This document shows positions 33,461 to 45,383 of a DNA stretch of 64,000 bases, piece after piece. Within the stretch, counting starts at the first letter, position 1. Each line of letters starts with the position of its first letter. Position numbers and translations under genes: made by a program. Origin of the DNA: Variovorax sp. PBS-H4 (GTDB lineage Bacteria > Pseudomonadota > Gammaproteobacteria > Burkholderiales > Burkholderiaceae_C); NCBI RefSeq assembly GCF_901827205.1, contig NZ_LR594675.1, positions 2,914,001-2,978,000 of the forward strand, read 5' to 3'. The notes under the pieces are model-generated. The model was not told the DNA's origin and did no database searches. It saw only the letters and a program-made list of their open reading frames with translations.

Positions 33461-33547
33461 TCCATGGGGCCATGACGGCCGCGGCGCTTGCCTCGGCCGC
33501 GGCCAGTCGCATGATGGCGGCTTTCAGCAAGCCGCCACTCTCATCCC

Positions 33548-34222
33548 ATGCCCTCCCACCTCCGCATCGACTTCGTCTCCGACATCGCCTGCCCCTGGTG
33601 CGCCGTCGGCCTTGGTGCTCTCGAAGCTGCGCTGAAGCGCGTCGCTCCCGAGATCACGGCCGAACTGCACTTCCAGCCCTTCGAACTCAACCCCCACATG
33701 CCACGCGAAGGCCAGGACGCCTTCGAGCACCTGCACGAGAAATACGGCAGCACGCGTGAGCAGCAGGCGCAGATCCGCGAGACGATCCGCGCTCGCGGCG
33801 CGGCAGTGGGCTTCGAGTTCCGCAGGGAAGGGCGCTCGCGGGTCTACAACACCTTCGATGCGCACCGCCTGCTGCACTGGGCAGCGCTCGAGGATGCGGC
33901 CAAACAGGTCGCCCTCAAGAAGGTGCTCCTCAAAGCCTGCCACACCGACGGCGAGAACCCGTCCGATCCGGAAGTGCTGGCGCGCCTGGCCGGCGAGGCG
34001 GGCCTCGATCCGCAGCGCGCACGCGCCATTCTCGGCAGCGACGAATACGCCGCGCAGACGCGCGAGCGCGAGCGCCTCTACACCGATGCCGGCATCCACT
34101 CGGTGCCGGCCATCATCATCGACAACAAGCACCTGATCTCGGGCGGCCAGCCCGTGGAGGTGTTCGAGCGCGCGCTGCGCCAGATCGCCGGGGCCGCGCC
34201 GGCCACCACCGCGCTGGCCTGA
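33548..34222 (+). CDS. DsbA-family oxidoreductase, FrnE-like
   Basis: This 224-aa thioredoxin-fold protein has a CPWC active site (DIACPWCAVG) close to the N-terminus and the cis-Pro region SVPAIIIDNKHLISGGQP. The large helical insertion makes it FrnE/DsbA-like in the wider 2-hydroxychromene-2-carboxylate isomerase group. No signal peptide is present, so it should act in the cytoplasm, probably as a disulfide reductase/isomerase under stress. It begins 87 bases after the effector stop and is probably an independent gene. Confidence 0.88.
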   Translation: MPSHLRIDFVSDIACPWCAVGLGALEAALKRVAPEITAELHFQPFELNPHMPREGQDAFEHLHEKYGSTREQQAQIRETIRARGAAVGFEFRREGRSRVYNTFDAHRLLHWAALEDAAKQVALKKVLLKACHTDGENPSDPEVLARLAGEAGLDPQRARAILGSDEYAAQTRERERLYTDAGIHSVPAIIIDNKHLISGGQPVEVFERALRQIAGAAPATTALA

Positions 34223-34288
34223 GGCCCGAGCTCGCGGGCTGCCAGCACAGGCCGGCGCGCCGGTGCCCGGGCGCACAATGAGCGCGCC

Positions 34289-34834
34289 ATGCACCGCTTT
34301 CTCGCCCTCTGCATCCTGAGCGCCCTAGGCCCGCTGTGCGCTGCGGAGGTGATTCGCTGCGCCGATGCCGCCGGCAACGTGACTTATACCGATGGCGCCT
34401 GTCCCGCGGGCGCGAGCCGGGTCGGGCGTGTCTCTACGCCGGAGCCGGCGCCGTCGGGCCGGGCCGAGCGCAACGCCGATGCGGGCTCTGTAAGCCCGCC
34501 GCCGCGGCCGCCGGTCGAAGCCGCCGCAACCCCGCCGCAGGCACCGCCGGGCCCGGTCATCATCGATTCCCGTGCTGGCACCGATCGGTCGGCGGACCCG
34601 CGCCGCAGCGATGTCGGTGACGACGCATCGGTGATCGATGACGGCTACGCCTACCCCGGCGCCCCTCGGCAACCCCGGCCGCGCGACATGCGGCCGCGCC
34701 TGCGCAATTGCGACGCGACGGGCTGCCAGGACAGGCAGGGCAATCATTACAACCGTTCCGGCCAGCTCGACCGGTACCAGAGTCTCGACGGCAAGACCTG
34801 CCAGCCGGTGGGGACCACGACGATCTGCCGCTGA
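34289..34834 (+). CDS. DUF4124-type secreted protein
   Basis: This 181-aa exported protein has a signal peptide (MHRFLALCILSALGPLCAA) and then the DUF4124 segment EVIRCADAAGNVTYTDGACP. A Pro/Ala-rich linker follows. The C-terminal part (LRNCDATGCQDRQGNHYNRSG, ending CQPVGTTTICR) has paired cysteines, likely disulfide-bonded in the periplasm. Proteins of this kind are frequent and uncharacterised in beta-proteobacteria. Confidence 0.78.
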   Translation: MHRFLALCILSALGPLCAAEVIRCADAAGNVTYTDGACPAGASRVGRVSTPEPAPSGRAERNADAGSVSPPPRPPVEAAATPPQAPPGPVIIDSRAGTDRSADPRRSDVGDDASVIDDGYAYPGAPRQPRPRDMRPRLRNCDATGCQDRQGNHYNRSGQLDRYQSLDGKTCQPVGTTTICR

Positions 34835-34854
34835 GCCCTCGGCCCGGCATTTGG

Positions 34855-35718
34855 TCAGCCCTTGCCCAGCATCTCGATCAGCCGCGCGAGCGCCACCGAA
34901 GGCGTGCCGCGCCACACCAGGTGCGTGCGGTTCGCCCGGATGCGTTCGGGCAGCACGTGCTGGCGTACGTCCGCCGTGGCGCGCAGCGCCTTGAGCACCG
35001 ACAGCGGCACGATGGCAAAGCCCGTGCCCGCCGCCACGCAGGCGATCATGGCCTGGTACGACGAGAACTCCAGCGAACGCGATGGCAGCACGCCGCCCTT
35101 GCCCAGCCATTGCTCCAGCACCCGCCGGTACGAGCAACCCTGCGCGAAGGCGATGAGCGTGGCGCCTGCCAGGTCGGCCGGCCGCGTGACCGCGGCCACG
35201 CTGCGCGCGGTGATCAGCACCAGCTCTTCCTCGAATGCCGCCAACGTCTCGAAGCCGGTGGCGGAAAAGGGCTGCGACACGAACGCAGCCTCCACGTCGA
35301 AGGCCTCCAGGCGTTTCAGCAGCGCACCTGTCGTGCCGCTGACCAGTTCGACCACCACGCCCGGATAGAGCGTGTGGAAGCGCGAGAGCACGGGCGGCAG
35401 CCGGCTCCCTGCGGTGCTTTCGAGCGAGCCCAGCCTGAAGGTGCCGACCGGCACTTCGCTGCGAAGCTCGCCCTCTGCTTCGTCGGCCAGGCGCAGCAGC
35501 CGGTCGGCGTACGGCAGCAATTTGCGCCCGGCCGGGGCCAGCGCCAGCGAGCGGCCCTGGCGCAGGAAGAGCTTCTGACCCAGCCGCTCCTCCAGCTGAC
35601 GGATGCGGGTCGTGACGTTCGATTGCACCCGGTTGAGCTTGCCCGCGGCGCGGATCACGCCACCTTCGCTCACCACGGTTCGAAAAATTTCCAGGGAGTC
35701 GAGGTCGATCGTTCTCAT
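34855..35718 (-). CDS. LysR-type transcriptional regulator
   Basis: This 287-aa LTTR starts MRTIDLDSLEIFRTVVSEGG; a GTG five codons upstream is an alternative. The HTH is at residues 18-40 (GGVIRAAGKLNRVQSNVTTRI), followed by the linker helix LEERLGQKLFLRQGR. The periplasmic-binding-like effector domain shows VELVSGTTGALL. It is divergent from the YbfB-type MFS gene with an 83-base gap holding a T-N11-A type palindrome, so it most likely controls the MFS-carboxymuconolactone decarboxylase pair. Confidence 0.9.
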   Translation of the reverse strand: MRTIDLDSLEIFRTVVSEGGVIRAAGKLNRVQSNVTTRIRQLEERLGQKLFLRQGRSLALAPAGRKLLPYADRLLRLADEAEGELRSEVPVGTFRLGSLESTAGSRLPPVLSRFHTLYPGVVVELVSGTTGALLKRLEAFDVEAAFVSQPFSATGFETLAAFEEELVLITARSVAAVTRPADLAGATLIAFAQGCSYRRVLEQWLGKGGVLPSRSLEFSSYQAMIACVAAGTGFAIVPLSVLKALRATADVRQHVLPERIRANRTHLVWRGTPSVALARLIEMLGKG

Positions 35719-35726
35719 GGCCGAAT

Positions 35727-35745
35727 CATTCACGAAAGAAGAATG
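35727..35745. promoter_or_regulatory. Candidate LysR-box
   Basis: CATTC-N9-GAATG is a perfect inverted repeat that includes a T-N11-A core, in the divergent LysR/MFS intergenic region. A looser AATTC-N15-GAATT follows at 35758-35782. Position and form suit a LysR regulator acting on the MFS promoter and its own. Confidence 0.45.
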
Positions 35746-35801
35746 TTTGTTCTCGATAATTCATTTGTCGCGCATCGGAATTTTGCGTCCAATGGAGTGC
35801 C

Positions 35802-36974
35802 ATGTCGAATCCAACCCTCAGCATGCCTCGGCCTTCCTTCGCAGCGATCTGCCTGGCGGGGTTGATTGCACTGGCGATCGCGATGGGGATCGGCCGCTTC
35901 GCTTTCACGCCGATGCTGCCGCTCATGATCCGCGCCGGCAGCGCCGATGTGGCGGCCGGTGGGTGGCTGGCCGCCGCCAACTACGCGGGCTACCTGCTGG
36001 GCGCGCTCACGACGGCGCGACTCCCCCTCGCGCCGCAGCGCGTCGCGCTCCTGGCGCTTGCGCTGATCGTCGCCTCGACCGCCGCCATGGGCTGGACGGC
36101 CTCGCTGACGGCCTGGCTGATCCTGCGCTTCGTGGCCGGCGTGGCCAGCGCCTGGGCCCTGGTGAGCACCAGTGTCTGGTGCCTGGGCTGGCTGTCGCGC
36201 TTCGAGCGGCCGGCCGGGCCAGGCCTGCTCTATGCGGGCGTCGGCGCGGGTATTGCGCTGGCGGGTCTTTACTGCTGGCGCGCGGGCGCGGCCAATGTAA
36301 GGCCCGAGGTGCTGTGGCTGCAGCTCGGCGCGCTCGCGCTCGTGGGCATGGTGGTGGTGGTGCTGCTGATGCCGCGCGGCATGCCCTCTGCAGTGGCGCC
36401 TGCGCCTGCCGCGGGCGGGCCTGCAACGCCTGGCGGCGTGGCCTGGGGCTTGGTGATCTGCTATGGCCTGCTCGGCTTCGGCTACATCCTGCCGGCCACT
36501 TTCCTGCCGGTGCTGGCGCGCGCGGTGGTCGACGATCCGGCCGTTTTCGGCGCCGCCTGGCCGGTGTTCGGCGCCGCGGCGGCGGCATCCACGATCTTCG
36601 CGAGCCTGGCGTTGCCGAAAATGGCGCGGCGTCACGTGCTTGCCGGCAGCCATGCACTAATGGCGCTGGGCTGCCTGCTGCCGGTGCTGCACCTGTCGGC
36701 GTTCACCGTGCTGCTCGCGGCGCTGCTGGTAGGTGGCACCTTCATGGTCGCGACCATGGCCGGCATGCAGGAGGCGAGGGCACGCAGCGTCGGCGACCCC
36801 ACGCGCTCGCTGAGCCGCATGACCGCGGCCTTCGCCATCGGCCAGATGGCGGGGCCGGTACTGTCGTCCCTGCTCAGCGGCAGCGCCCATGGCTTCGGCG
36901 GTCTCTTCATCGCGCTGGCGATCGGCGCGCTGGCCTTGGCCGGTAGCGCCTGGTGGCTGGCGCGTGCCGCATGA
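35802..36974 (+). CDS. YbfB/YjiJ-family MFS transporter
   Basis: This 390-aa permease has twelve hydrophobic helices. Its N-terminus has the family signature LIALAIAMGIGRFAFTPMLPLMI, followed by GGWLAAANYAGYLLGAL. YbfB/YjiJ-like carriers are thought to export small organic compounds; the substrate is unknown. It starts at ATG 83 bases from the divergent lysR gene and is followed after 36 bases by a carboxymuconolactone decarboxylase-like gene. Confidence 0.85.
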   Translation: MSNPTLSMPRPSFAAICLAGLIALAIAMGIGRFAFTPMLPLMIRAGSADVAAGGWLAAANYAGYLLGALTTARLPLAPQRVALLALALIVASTAAMGWTASLTAWLILRFVAGVASAWALVSTSVWCLGWLSRFERPAGPGLLYAGVGAGIALAGLYCWRAGAANVRPEVLWLQLGALALVGMVVVVLLMPRGMPSAVAPAPAAGGPATPGGVAWGLVICYGLLGFGYILPATFLPVLARAVVDDPAVFGAAWPVFGAAAAASTIFASLALPKMARRHVLAGSHALMALGCLLPVLHLSAFTVLLAALLVGGTFMVATMAGMQEARARSVGDPTRSLSRMTAAFAIGQMAGPVLSSLLSGSAHGFGGLFIALAIGALALAGSAWWLARAA

Positions 36975-37010
36975 TCCGCACACCATCTCTTAGCTGAAAG
37001 GAAAACGACG

Positions 37011-37604
37011 ATGTTCGAACAAGGCCACACCCGACCCTGGGCCGAGCGCTTGCCGATGCCTGCTGCCGACACCCTGTCCGAGGCCCAGCGCAAGGCGGCG
37101 CAGACGCTGCTCGATGGCCCGCGCAAAGGCGTCTTCGGTCCGTTCATCCCGCTGCTGCAGAGCCCGGTGCTGATGGATCGCATCGGCAGCCTGGGTGAAT
37201 ACCTGCGCTTCGACAGCCAGCTCGATGCGCGGGTGCGCGAATTGGTGACCTGTGCGGTGGCACGCGAGGTCGGGAACCAGTTCGAGTGGCTGCTGCATTC
37301 GCAGGCGGCGGTCAATGCCGGCGTGAGCCCCGAGGCCATCGAGGCGCTGCGCCTGGGCCGCCGCGCCGCGCCCTTGGCCGACGACGAGCAGCTCGCGCTC
37401 GACTTCGCGCTTGAACTGCAACGCCACCATGGGGTGAGCGAGCCCACCTATGCCGCGGCGGAGGCGCGCTTCGGGAAGCAGGCGGTGGTGGAACTCAGCG
37501 CGCTGGTGGGCTACTTCGTGATGGTGTGCTGGGTGATGAACGTCGCGCACACGCCGGGCAAGGCCGCCGAAGGGCAGCCCGGTCTCGACGCCTTTCCGCT
37601 GTAG
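37011..37604 (+). CDS. Carboxymuconolactone decarboxylase-family protein
   Basis: This 197-aa protein of the CMD/AhpD-like fold has the conserved helix ELVTCAVAREVGNQFEWLLHSQAAVNAGVS. It lacks the CxxC of true AhpD. It differs from pcaC at 27999 in length and sequence and is not part of the pca operon. The ATG follows AAAGGAAAACGACG. It is probably co-transcribed with the MFS gene under the divergent LysR regulator; the reaction is unknown. Confidence 0.82.
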   Translation: MFEQGHTRPWAERLPMPAADTLSEAQRKAAQTLLDGPRKGVFGPFIPLLQSPVLMDRIGSLGEYLRFDSQLDARVRELVTCAVAREVGNQFEWLLHSQAAVNAGVSPEAIEALRLGRRAAPLADDEQLALDFALELQRHHGVSEPTYAAAEARFGKQAVVELSALVGYFVMVCWVMNVAHTPGKAAEGQPGLDAFPL

Positions 37605-37814
37605 AGCAGCAAAGCCGCACGCGGGCCCCACGGCCAGCCCGAAGGCAGACAGCACCGCATCCGGAGGCAAAGTCGACGCCGGCGGGCTGTAGCGGAACCA
37701 CTCCGCCCGCACGCGATCCGACCGGATGCAGCCCACCGTCACAGGCCGTTACCAGCGCCGCGGCCCCCGCCGCGCCGGTTGGCGTCCAATGGTGGAGCTC
37801 ATGGAAAAGGAGAG

Positions 37815-38708
37815 ATGCCCATGCCCGGACGCGAGTTCGACGATTTGAGACCGGCGCGCGAGTCCTCGCTGTGGATCATCGTGGTGCTGGTGGTGCTGGC
37901 GCTGGGCGCCGGCGCCGTCTGGTGGCGCTGGTCGCACCAGCAGGCCGCCCCGATCGAAGCCACCCCCGCTGCCACCGCTCCGGAGCCCGAGGCCTCCGCA
38001 CCGGCACCCGCCGCGGCAGCGCCGGTGGAACCGCAGAACCCGGTCGACACCACGGCAGACGCAGCCCTGCCCAAGCTCGAAGATGCCGACGCCCACGTGC
38101 GCTCCGCGCTGGCCGAGCTGCTGGGTGCCAAGGCAGTGGGCAACTTCCTGCAGACCGATGGCTTCGTGCACCGCTTCGTCGCCACTGTCGACAACCTTCC
38201 GCGCGACCAGGCAGCGGCGCGCATGTGGCCGGTGCAGCGCACGCCCAAGCGTTTCATGGCCAGCGGCAGCGGGGACGTGCAGACCATCAGCCTGGACAAC
38301 GGCGCGCGCTACACGCCACTGGTGCTGTTCGCCGAATCCGTAGATCCGCAGCGCGCGGCGGCGCTCTACCAGAAGCTCTACCCGCTGTTCCAGCAGGCCT
38401 ACGAGGAACTCGGCTATCCGAACCGCCACTTCAACGACCGCTTGGTGGCGGTGATCGATCACCTCCTGCAGGCGCCCGAGCCTGCCGGGCAGCCGCAGGT
38501 GAAACTGGTCGAGATCAAGGGCGACGTGGCTTCCGAGCGCCCCTGGGTGCACTACGAGTTCGTCGACCCGGGGCTCGAGTCGCTGTCGGCGGGCCAGAAG
38601 ATGATGATCCGCGCCGGCCTGGTCAACGAGCGCCGGCTCAAGGCGAGGCTGCGGGAATTCAGAGGCCAGATCGCGGGCGGCGCGCTCGCGAAGAAGAAGG
38701 CCGAATAG
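37815..38708 (+). CDS. DUF3014-type membrane-anchored protein
   Basis: This 297-aa protein starts MPMPGREFDDLRPARESS after AAAAGGAGAG. A single membrane helix (LWIIVVLVVLALGAGAVWW) near residues 20-38 is followed by an Ala/Pro/Glu-rich linker and a conserved periplasmic domain (FLQTDGFVHRFVATVDNLPR, PVQRTPKRF, RYTPLVLFAESVD). This matches the DUF3014 pattern. Function is not known. The 210-base gap before it holds no gene or clear hairpin. Confidence 0.75.
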   Translation: MPMPGREFDDLRPARESSLWIIVVLVVLALGAGAVWWRWSHQQAAPIEATPAATAPEPEASAPAPAAAAPVEPQNPVDTTADAALPKLEDADAHVRSALAELLGAKAVGNFLQTDGFVHRFVATVDNLPRDQAAARMWPVQRTPKRFMASGSGDVQTISLDNGARYTPLVLFAESVDPQRAAALYQKLYPLFQQAYEELGYPNRHFNDRLVAVIDHLLQAPEPAGQPQVKLVEIKGDVASERPWVHYEFVDPGLESLSAGQKMMIRAGLVNERRLKARLREFRGQIAGGALAKKKAE

Positions 38709-40031
38709 TCATTGGCGCGTCTGCTGCGTGTCGGGCGGCGCATCGGGCGGCAGCTCGCTTCCCGAGCAGGCCAGCGCGCGCATCAGCAGCAGCTTGCGTT
38801 CGCGCGAATTGCGAGTGAGCGATGCGGCATGCTGGAACTCCGCGCAGGCTTCGTCTTTGCGGCCCAGCTTGGCCAGCAGGTCGCCGCGCACGCTGGGCAG
38901 CAGGTGGTAGCCCTTCAGCAGCGGCTCGTCGCGCAGTGCGTCCACCAGCTCCAGGCCCGCGACCGGCCCGAAGGCCATCGACAGCGCCACCGCGCGATTG
39001 AGTTCGACGATGGGCGAGGGCGCGAGCTGCGCCAGTGCCTCGTACAACGCCGCGATGCGGGTCCAGTCGGTCTGCTCCGGCGTGCGCGCACGCGCATGGC
39101 AGGCCGCGATGGCCGCTTGCAGCGCGTAGGGTCCCAGCGCGCCGCCCAGCGCCTCGGCCCGCTCCAGCGCGGCGAATCCTCGTCGAATCAACAGCGGGTC
39201 CCAGCGCGCGCGATTCTGAGCCAGCAGCAGCACGGGCTCTCCCTGGGCATCGACGCGCGCTGCTGAACGCGAGGCCTGGATCTCCATCAGCGCGACGAGC
39301 CCGTGCACCTCGGACTCGTCGGGCACCAGGCCGGCCAGGATGCGACCCAGGCGCAGCGCTTCGTCGCACAAGGCCGGGCGCATCCAGTCGTCGCCTGCGG
39401 TTGCGGAGTAGCCCTCGTTGAAGACCAGGTAGATCACCTCCAGCACCGAAGCCAGGCGGGCGCCGAGCTCGTGCGTGCGCGGCGCCTCGAAGGGCACGCG
39501 TGCGGCCGCCAGCGTGCGCTTGGCGCGCACGATGCGCTGCGCGATGGTGGGCTCCGGCACCAGGAAGGAGCGCGCGATCTCGTCGGTGGTGAGGCCGCCC
39601 AGCAGGCGCAGCGTGAGCGCCACGCGCGCCTCGGGCGAGAGCACCGGGTGGCAGGCGATGAAGACCAGGCGCAGCAGGTCGTCGCCCACGTCGTCGTCAA
39701 GCGCCGCATCGACCGCTTCCGCGAAATCGGCTGTCGCCATGGCGTGCCGGGCATCCATCTCTCGGCCGATCTCGTGCTCCTTGCTTGCATGCAGCTTGCG
39801 CCGGCGCAGCAGGTCGAGGGCACGGTGCTTGGCGGCTTGCATGAGCCAGGCCGCAGGGTTGTCCGGCACACCGTCGCGAGGCCATTGCTCCAAGGCAGCG
39901 ACCAGTGCGTCCTGCGCCAGCTGCTCGGCCACGCCGACATCGCGAACCATGCGTGCGAGCGCCGCGATGATCTTCGCCGACTCGATGCGCCAGACGGCAT
40001 GGATGATGCGATGGATCTCGGGCGTGCTCAT
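38709..40031 (-). CDS. ECF42-type RNA polymerase sigma factor
   Basis: This 440-aa sigma factor has an N-terminal region 2 (EQLAQDALVAALEQWP, AAWLMQAAKHRALDLLRRRK) and region 4 (LTTDEIARSFLVPEPTIAQRIVRAK). A long C-terminal extension of helical repeats is characteristic of the ECF42 group (residues about 190-430, for example LYLNRAV-like VELNRAVALSMAFGP). ECF42 genes are nearly always next to a DGPF/YciI gene, as here. The extension is thought to control activity in place of an anti-sigma factor. It is unlikely to be the HrpL-like sigma that would read the effector boxes. Confidence 0.92.
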   Translation of the reverse strand: MSTPEIHRIIHAVWRIESAKIIAALARMVRDVGVAEQLAQDALVAALEQWPRDGVPDNPAAWLMQAAKHRALDLLRRRKLHASKEHEIGREMDARHAMATADFAEAVDAALDDDVGDDLLRLVFIACHPVLSPEARVALTLRLLGGLTTDEIARSFLVPEPTIAQRIVRAKRTLAAARVPFEAPRTHELGARLASVLEVIYLVFNEGYSATAGDDWMRPALCDEALRLGRILAGLVPDESEVHGLVALMEIQASRSAARVDAQGEPVLLLAQNRARWDPLLIRRGFAALERAEALGGALGPYALQAAIAACHARARTPEQTDWTRIAALYEALAQLAPSPIVELNRAVALSMAFGPVAGLELVDALRDEPLLKGYHLLPSVRGDLLAKLGRKDEACAEFQHAASLTRNSRERKLLLMRALACSGSELPPDAPPDTQQTRQ

Positions 40032-40046
40032 CCGGAAGATTGCTCC

Positions 40047-40149
40047 TCAACGCTGCGCCGTGGCGCGCTTCTCGGCCGCGTCGCGCAGCCAGTCTTCGTG
40101 CTGCGCATCTTGGCGTGAACTCGGCGCCGAAGTCCTCCGCCTCGGACGC
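40047..40149 (-). pseudogene. Remnant of a second YciI C-terminus
   Basis: Between the intact YciI stop and the sigma factor start, the minus strand encodes EDFGAEFTP in one frame and, after a frame change, AQHEDWLRDAAEKRATAQR followed by a stop. These match the order of the intact gene's C-terminus (MEDFGVELTPELREQEKRLM). A tandem YciI paralogue has probably been deleted down to its frameshifted tail. Confidence 0.45.
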
Positions 40150-40575
40150 TCAAGACCTGCGGTTCTTTTCCACTCCCTCCATGAGCCGCTTTTCCTGCTC
40201 GCGCAGCTCGGGCGTGAGCTCCACACCGAAGTCTTCCATTTCGAAGACCTGGCGCAGCTCGACCTCTGCCCCATCGCCGAAAGGCGCGCGCTTGAGCCAT
40301 TCGATGGCTTCGTCCCTGGAACGCACTTGCCAGAGCCAATACCCGGCGATCAGCTCCTTGGTCTCGCTGAAGGGACCATCGATCACGGTGCGGTTCTTGC
40401 CGTCGAATCGCACGCGGGCCCCTTTGGAGCTGGGCTGGAGGCCTTCGCCAGCCAGCATCACGCCGGCCTTCACCAGTTCCTCGTTGTACTTGCCCATCGC
40501 GGTGAGCATCTTCTCCGTCGGCATCACGCCCGCCTCGGTGTCCTTGTCGGCTTTGACGATGACCATGAATCGCAT
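40150..40575 (-). CDS. YciI/DGPF-domain protein
   Basis: This 141-aa dimeric ferredoxin-like protein of the YciI/DGPF family starts MRFMVIVKADKDTEAG after CAGGAGA. The family core DGPFSETKELIAGYWLWQVRS is clear. It ends EMEDFGVELTPELREQEKRL. Such proteins accompany ECF42 sigma factors and may sense or modify a small molecule controlling the sigma factor, although this is not shown for any close member I know. It should be transcribed with the sigma gene at 38709. Confidence 0.88.
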   Translation of the reverse strand: MRFMVIVKADKDTEAGVMPTEKMLTAMGKYNEELVKAGVMLAGEGLQPSSKGARVRFDGKNRTVIDGPFSETKELIAGYWLWQVRSRDEAIEWLKRAPFGDGAEVELRQVFEMEDFGVELTPELREQEKRLMEGVEKNRRS

Positions 40576-40707
40576 GTCGTATCTCCTGAAGTTGGATGGA
40601 CGAGCTTCGAAATGAGGCTCTAAATGCACGTCGAAGGAGGACGGCATCGATCGACACCCAAGCTTGTAAAGTTTTGCAAGGCCGCAGCGACCGTGCTCGA
40701 GGCCCGG

Positions 40708-41586
40708 TCAGCGACCGAGCTTCCGCATCACTGCCGGCACTTCCCCGCCAAGCTCACGCGCGAGATAACCCACGGGGCCGAGACGCCGGCCCAGATTGTT
40801 GCCGGCTTTGGCATGCACCACAACGGCCCAGGCGGCTGCCTGCTCGGGCGGGAGCCCGCGGGCCGCGAAACCGCCCATGAGCCCCGCAAGCACGTCGCCG
40901 GAACCCGATGTCGCAAGCCCGAGCGAGCCGTCATCGAAGCGCCATGCGCGGCCTTGCGGCGTTGCAATGATGGTGCGCGCGCCTTTCAGCACCACGCAGG
41001 CATTCCAGCGAACGGCTGCTTCGCAGGCGACCGCCAGCGCTTCCTGGGCAATGGCCTCCTTGGACAGGCCGGACAGGTGCGCCATTTCGCCTGCGTGCGG
41101 CGTCAGGAGCACCGGGGTGTCGAAGGGGCGTTCGGTCGCCACCGACATGGCAATCGAATCCAGCAGCACGGTGCACTCCCGGAAGAGGGGCAGCAGCCGG
41201 CGCACGAAGGGCATGCTGCCTCGCTCGTCGCGCAGCCCAGGTCCGACCACCACTGCCGCGACCCGCTCGGCCAGCGGAGCCAGCGCCTCGCAGCCGCGCG
41301 CTGCGAGACCGCCGCCACGCGTCTCGGGCAGGGGGATGACGCGCGATTCAGGCACCGCGAGCGCCAGGCCCGGTGCAATTGACGCGGGGCAGGCGATGGT
41401 GAGCTTGCCCGCGCCCGCCCGCAGCGCCGCAATACCGGCGAGCAACGCCGCCCCGCGCAGCTCGGTGCTGCCCGCGATCACCAGCACCTGTCCGCGAGCC
41501 TCCTTGTCAGCGTTCGGTCCGGGGTCGGGCAGCGGCCAATGTGCCAGCGATGCTTCGGTCAGGGCTGCGGCGCGCGGAAGGACCAT
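40708..41586 (-). CDS. nnrD: ADP-dependent NAD(P)H-hydrate dehydratase
   Basis: The enzyme repairs hydrated NAD(P)H by dehydration using ADP or ATP. The 292-aa ribokinase-like protein begins MVLPRAAALTEASL and contains GQVLVIAGSTELRGAALLAG, VVVGPGLRDERG, LTPHAGEMAHLSG and the anion-hole GSGDVLAGLMGG. It corresponds to the C-terminal half of bifunctional E. coli YjeF/Nnr; the epimerase domain (NnrE) is absent. Its ATG overlaps the stop of the phosphatase gene (TGATG). Confidence 0.88.
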   Translation of the reverse strand: MVLPRAAALTEASLAHWPLPDPGPNADKEARGQVLVIAGSTELRGAALLAGIAALRAGAGKLTIACPASIAPGLALAVPESRVIPLPETRGGGLAARGCEALAPLAERVAAVVVGPGLRDERGSMPFVRRLLPLFRECTVLLDSIAMSVATERPFDTPVLLTPHAGEMAHLSGLSKEAIAQEALAVACEAAVRWNACVVLKGARTIIATPQGRAWRFDDGSLGLATSGSGDVLAGLMGGFAARGLPPEQAAAWAVVVHAKAGNNLGRRLGPVGYLARELGGEVPAVMRKLGR

Positions 41587-42365
41587 CAGGGCTTGGGCGC
41601 TGCCGGCTGGTCGGGCGCGCGGGTGACCGGCGTGTCGGCTTCGCGCAGCGGCGCGAGAAAGTTCACCAGGTCGAGTTGCAGCACCTCGTCTTCGTCGCCG
41701 CGGCGCTCGGCGCGGTAAGAGGTGATGGCGCAATTGGGCACGTCGCCCTGCCGGTCGATATCGAGGATCTGCTTCTCGTCCAGGTGCTCGATCAAGTAGC
41801 GCAGGCAGTTGACGATGACCTGGTGCGCCACCACCAGCACGCGCTGGCCCGCGTACTCGCGCGTCGCCATCTCGAGCAGGCTGCGCAGGCGCAGGATCAC
41901 GTCGCACCAGCTCTCGCCGCCGGGCGGGCGAAAGTAGAACTTGCCCACGTGCAGGCGCTGCGCGTCGAGCTCGGGATGCTTCTGGCGGATGCCGAACTTG
42001 GTCAGCCGGTCAAGAATGCCGAATTCCTTTTCCCGCAGGCGCTCGTCGACGCGCAGCTTGATCGTGTCGCCGGACAGGCCGCCGTGCTCGGCGACGAGTT
42101 CCGCCGTGGTGCGGGCGCGCACGTAGGGAGAGCAGAGGATCACTTCGGGCTTCTCCTGCGCGGGCAGCTTGGCGAACCAGCTGCCGAGCGCAATCGACTG
42201 CTCGATGCCCAGGTCGGAGAGCGGCACGTCGATGTCGCGCCACGCCAGCTCGATCAGCGGAAGCCCGCCCGCTTCGGCGGCGTCGCGCGCGACATTGCCG
42301 GCGCTTTGGCCGTGGCGCGCGATCCAGAGGGTTTGAGGCCAATTCGATTGCATGGCGAGGGCCAT
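41586..42365 (-). CDS. Histidine phosphatase family protein
   Basis: This phosphoglycerate mutase-like phosphatase has 259 aa from MALAMQSNWPQ; an ATG four codons later is equally possible. The RHG motif is WIARHGQSAGNVARD, the catalytic Glu segment is REKEFGILDRL, and the second His is VLVVAHQVIVNCLRYL. Substrate unknown. It is translationally coupled with nnrD. Confidence 0.85.
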   Translation of the reverse strand: MALAMQSNWPQTLWIARHGQSAGNVARDAAEAGGLPLIELAWRDIDVPLSDLGIEQSIALGSWFAKLPAQEKPEVILCSPYVRARTTAELVAEHGGLSGDTIKLRVDERLREKEFGILDRLTKFGIRQKHPELDAQRLHVGKFYFRPPGGESWCDVILRLRSLLEMATREYAGQRVLVVAHQVIVNCLRYLIEHLDEKQILDIDRQGDVPNCAITSYRAERRGDEDEVLQLDLVNFLAPLREADTPVTRAPDQPAAPKP

Positions 42366-42432
42366 GGTAGGAAGCCTCGTCCGCTCGCCTCGTAGGCAAA
42401 GGCCTATTTCGGCAGATGCGCCCCAGGCGGCA

Positions 42433-45336
<2,904 letters not shown>

Positions 45337-45383
45337 GGAGTGTGAGCAGGGTGGCGGGATCAGGAAACCTTGGCAGTCCGCTT

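Noticed and set aside
38404..38427. GGAAC-N16-CCAC, resembling a classical hrp box
   Set aside because: It lies inside the DUF3014-type coding sequence, the downstream NNA position does not fit, and no effector-like gene follows.
38709..40031. The ECF sigma factor as the reader of the effector boxes
   Set aside because: It belongs to the ECF42 type with a long C-terminal extension and YciI partner, unlike short HrpL-type sigma factors.
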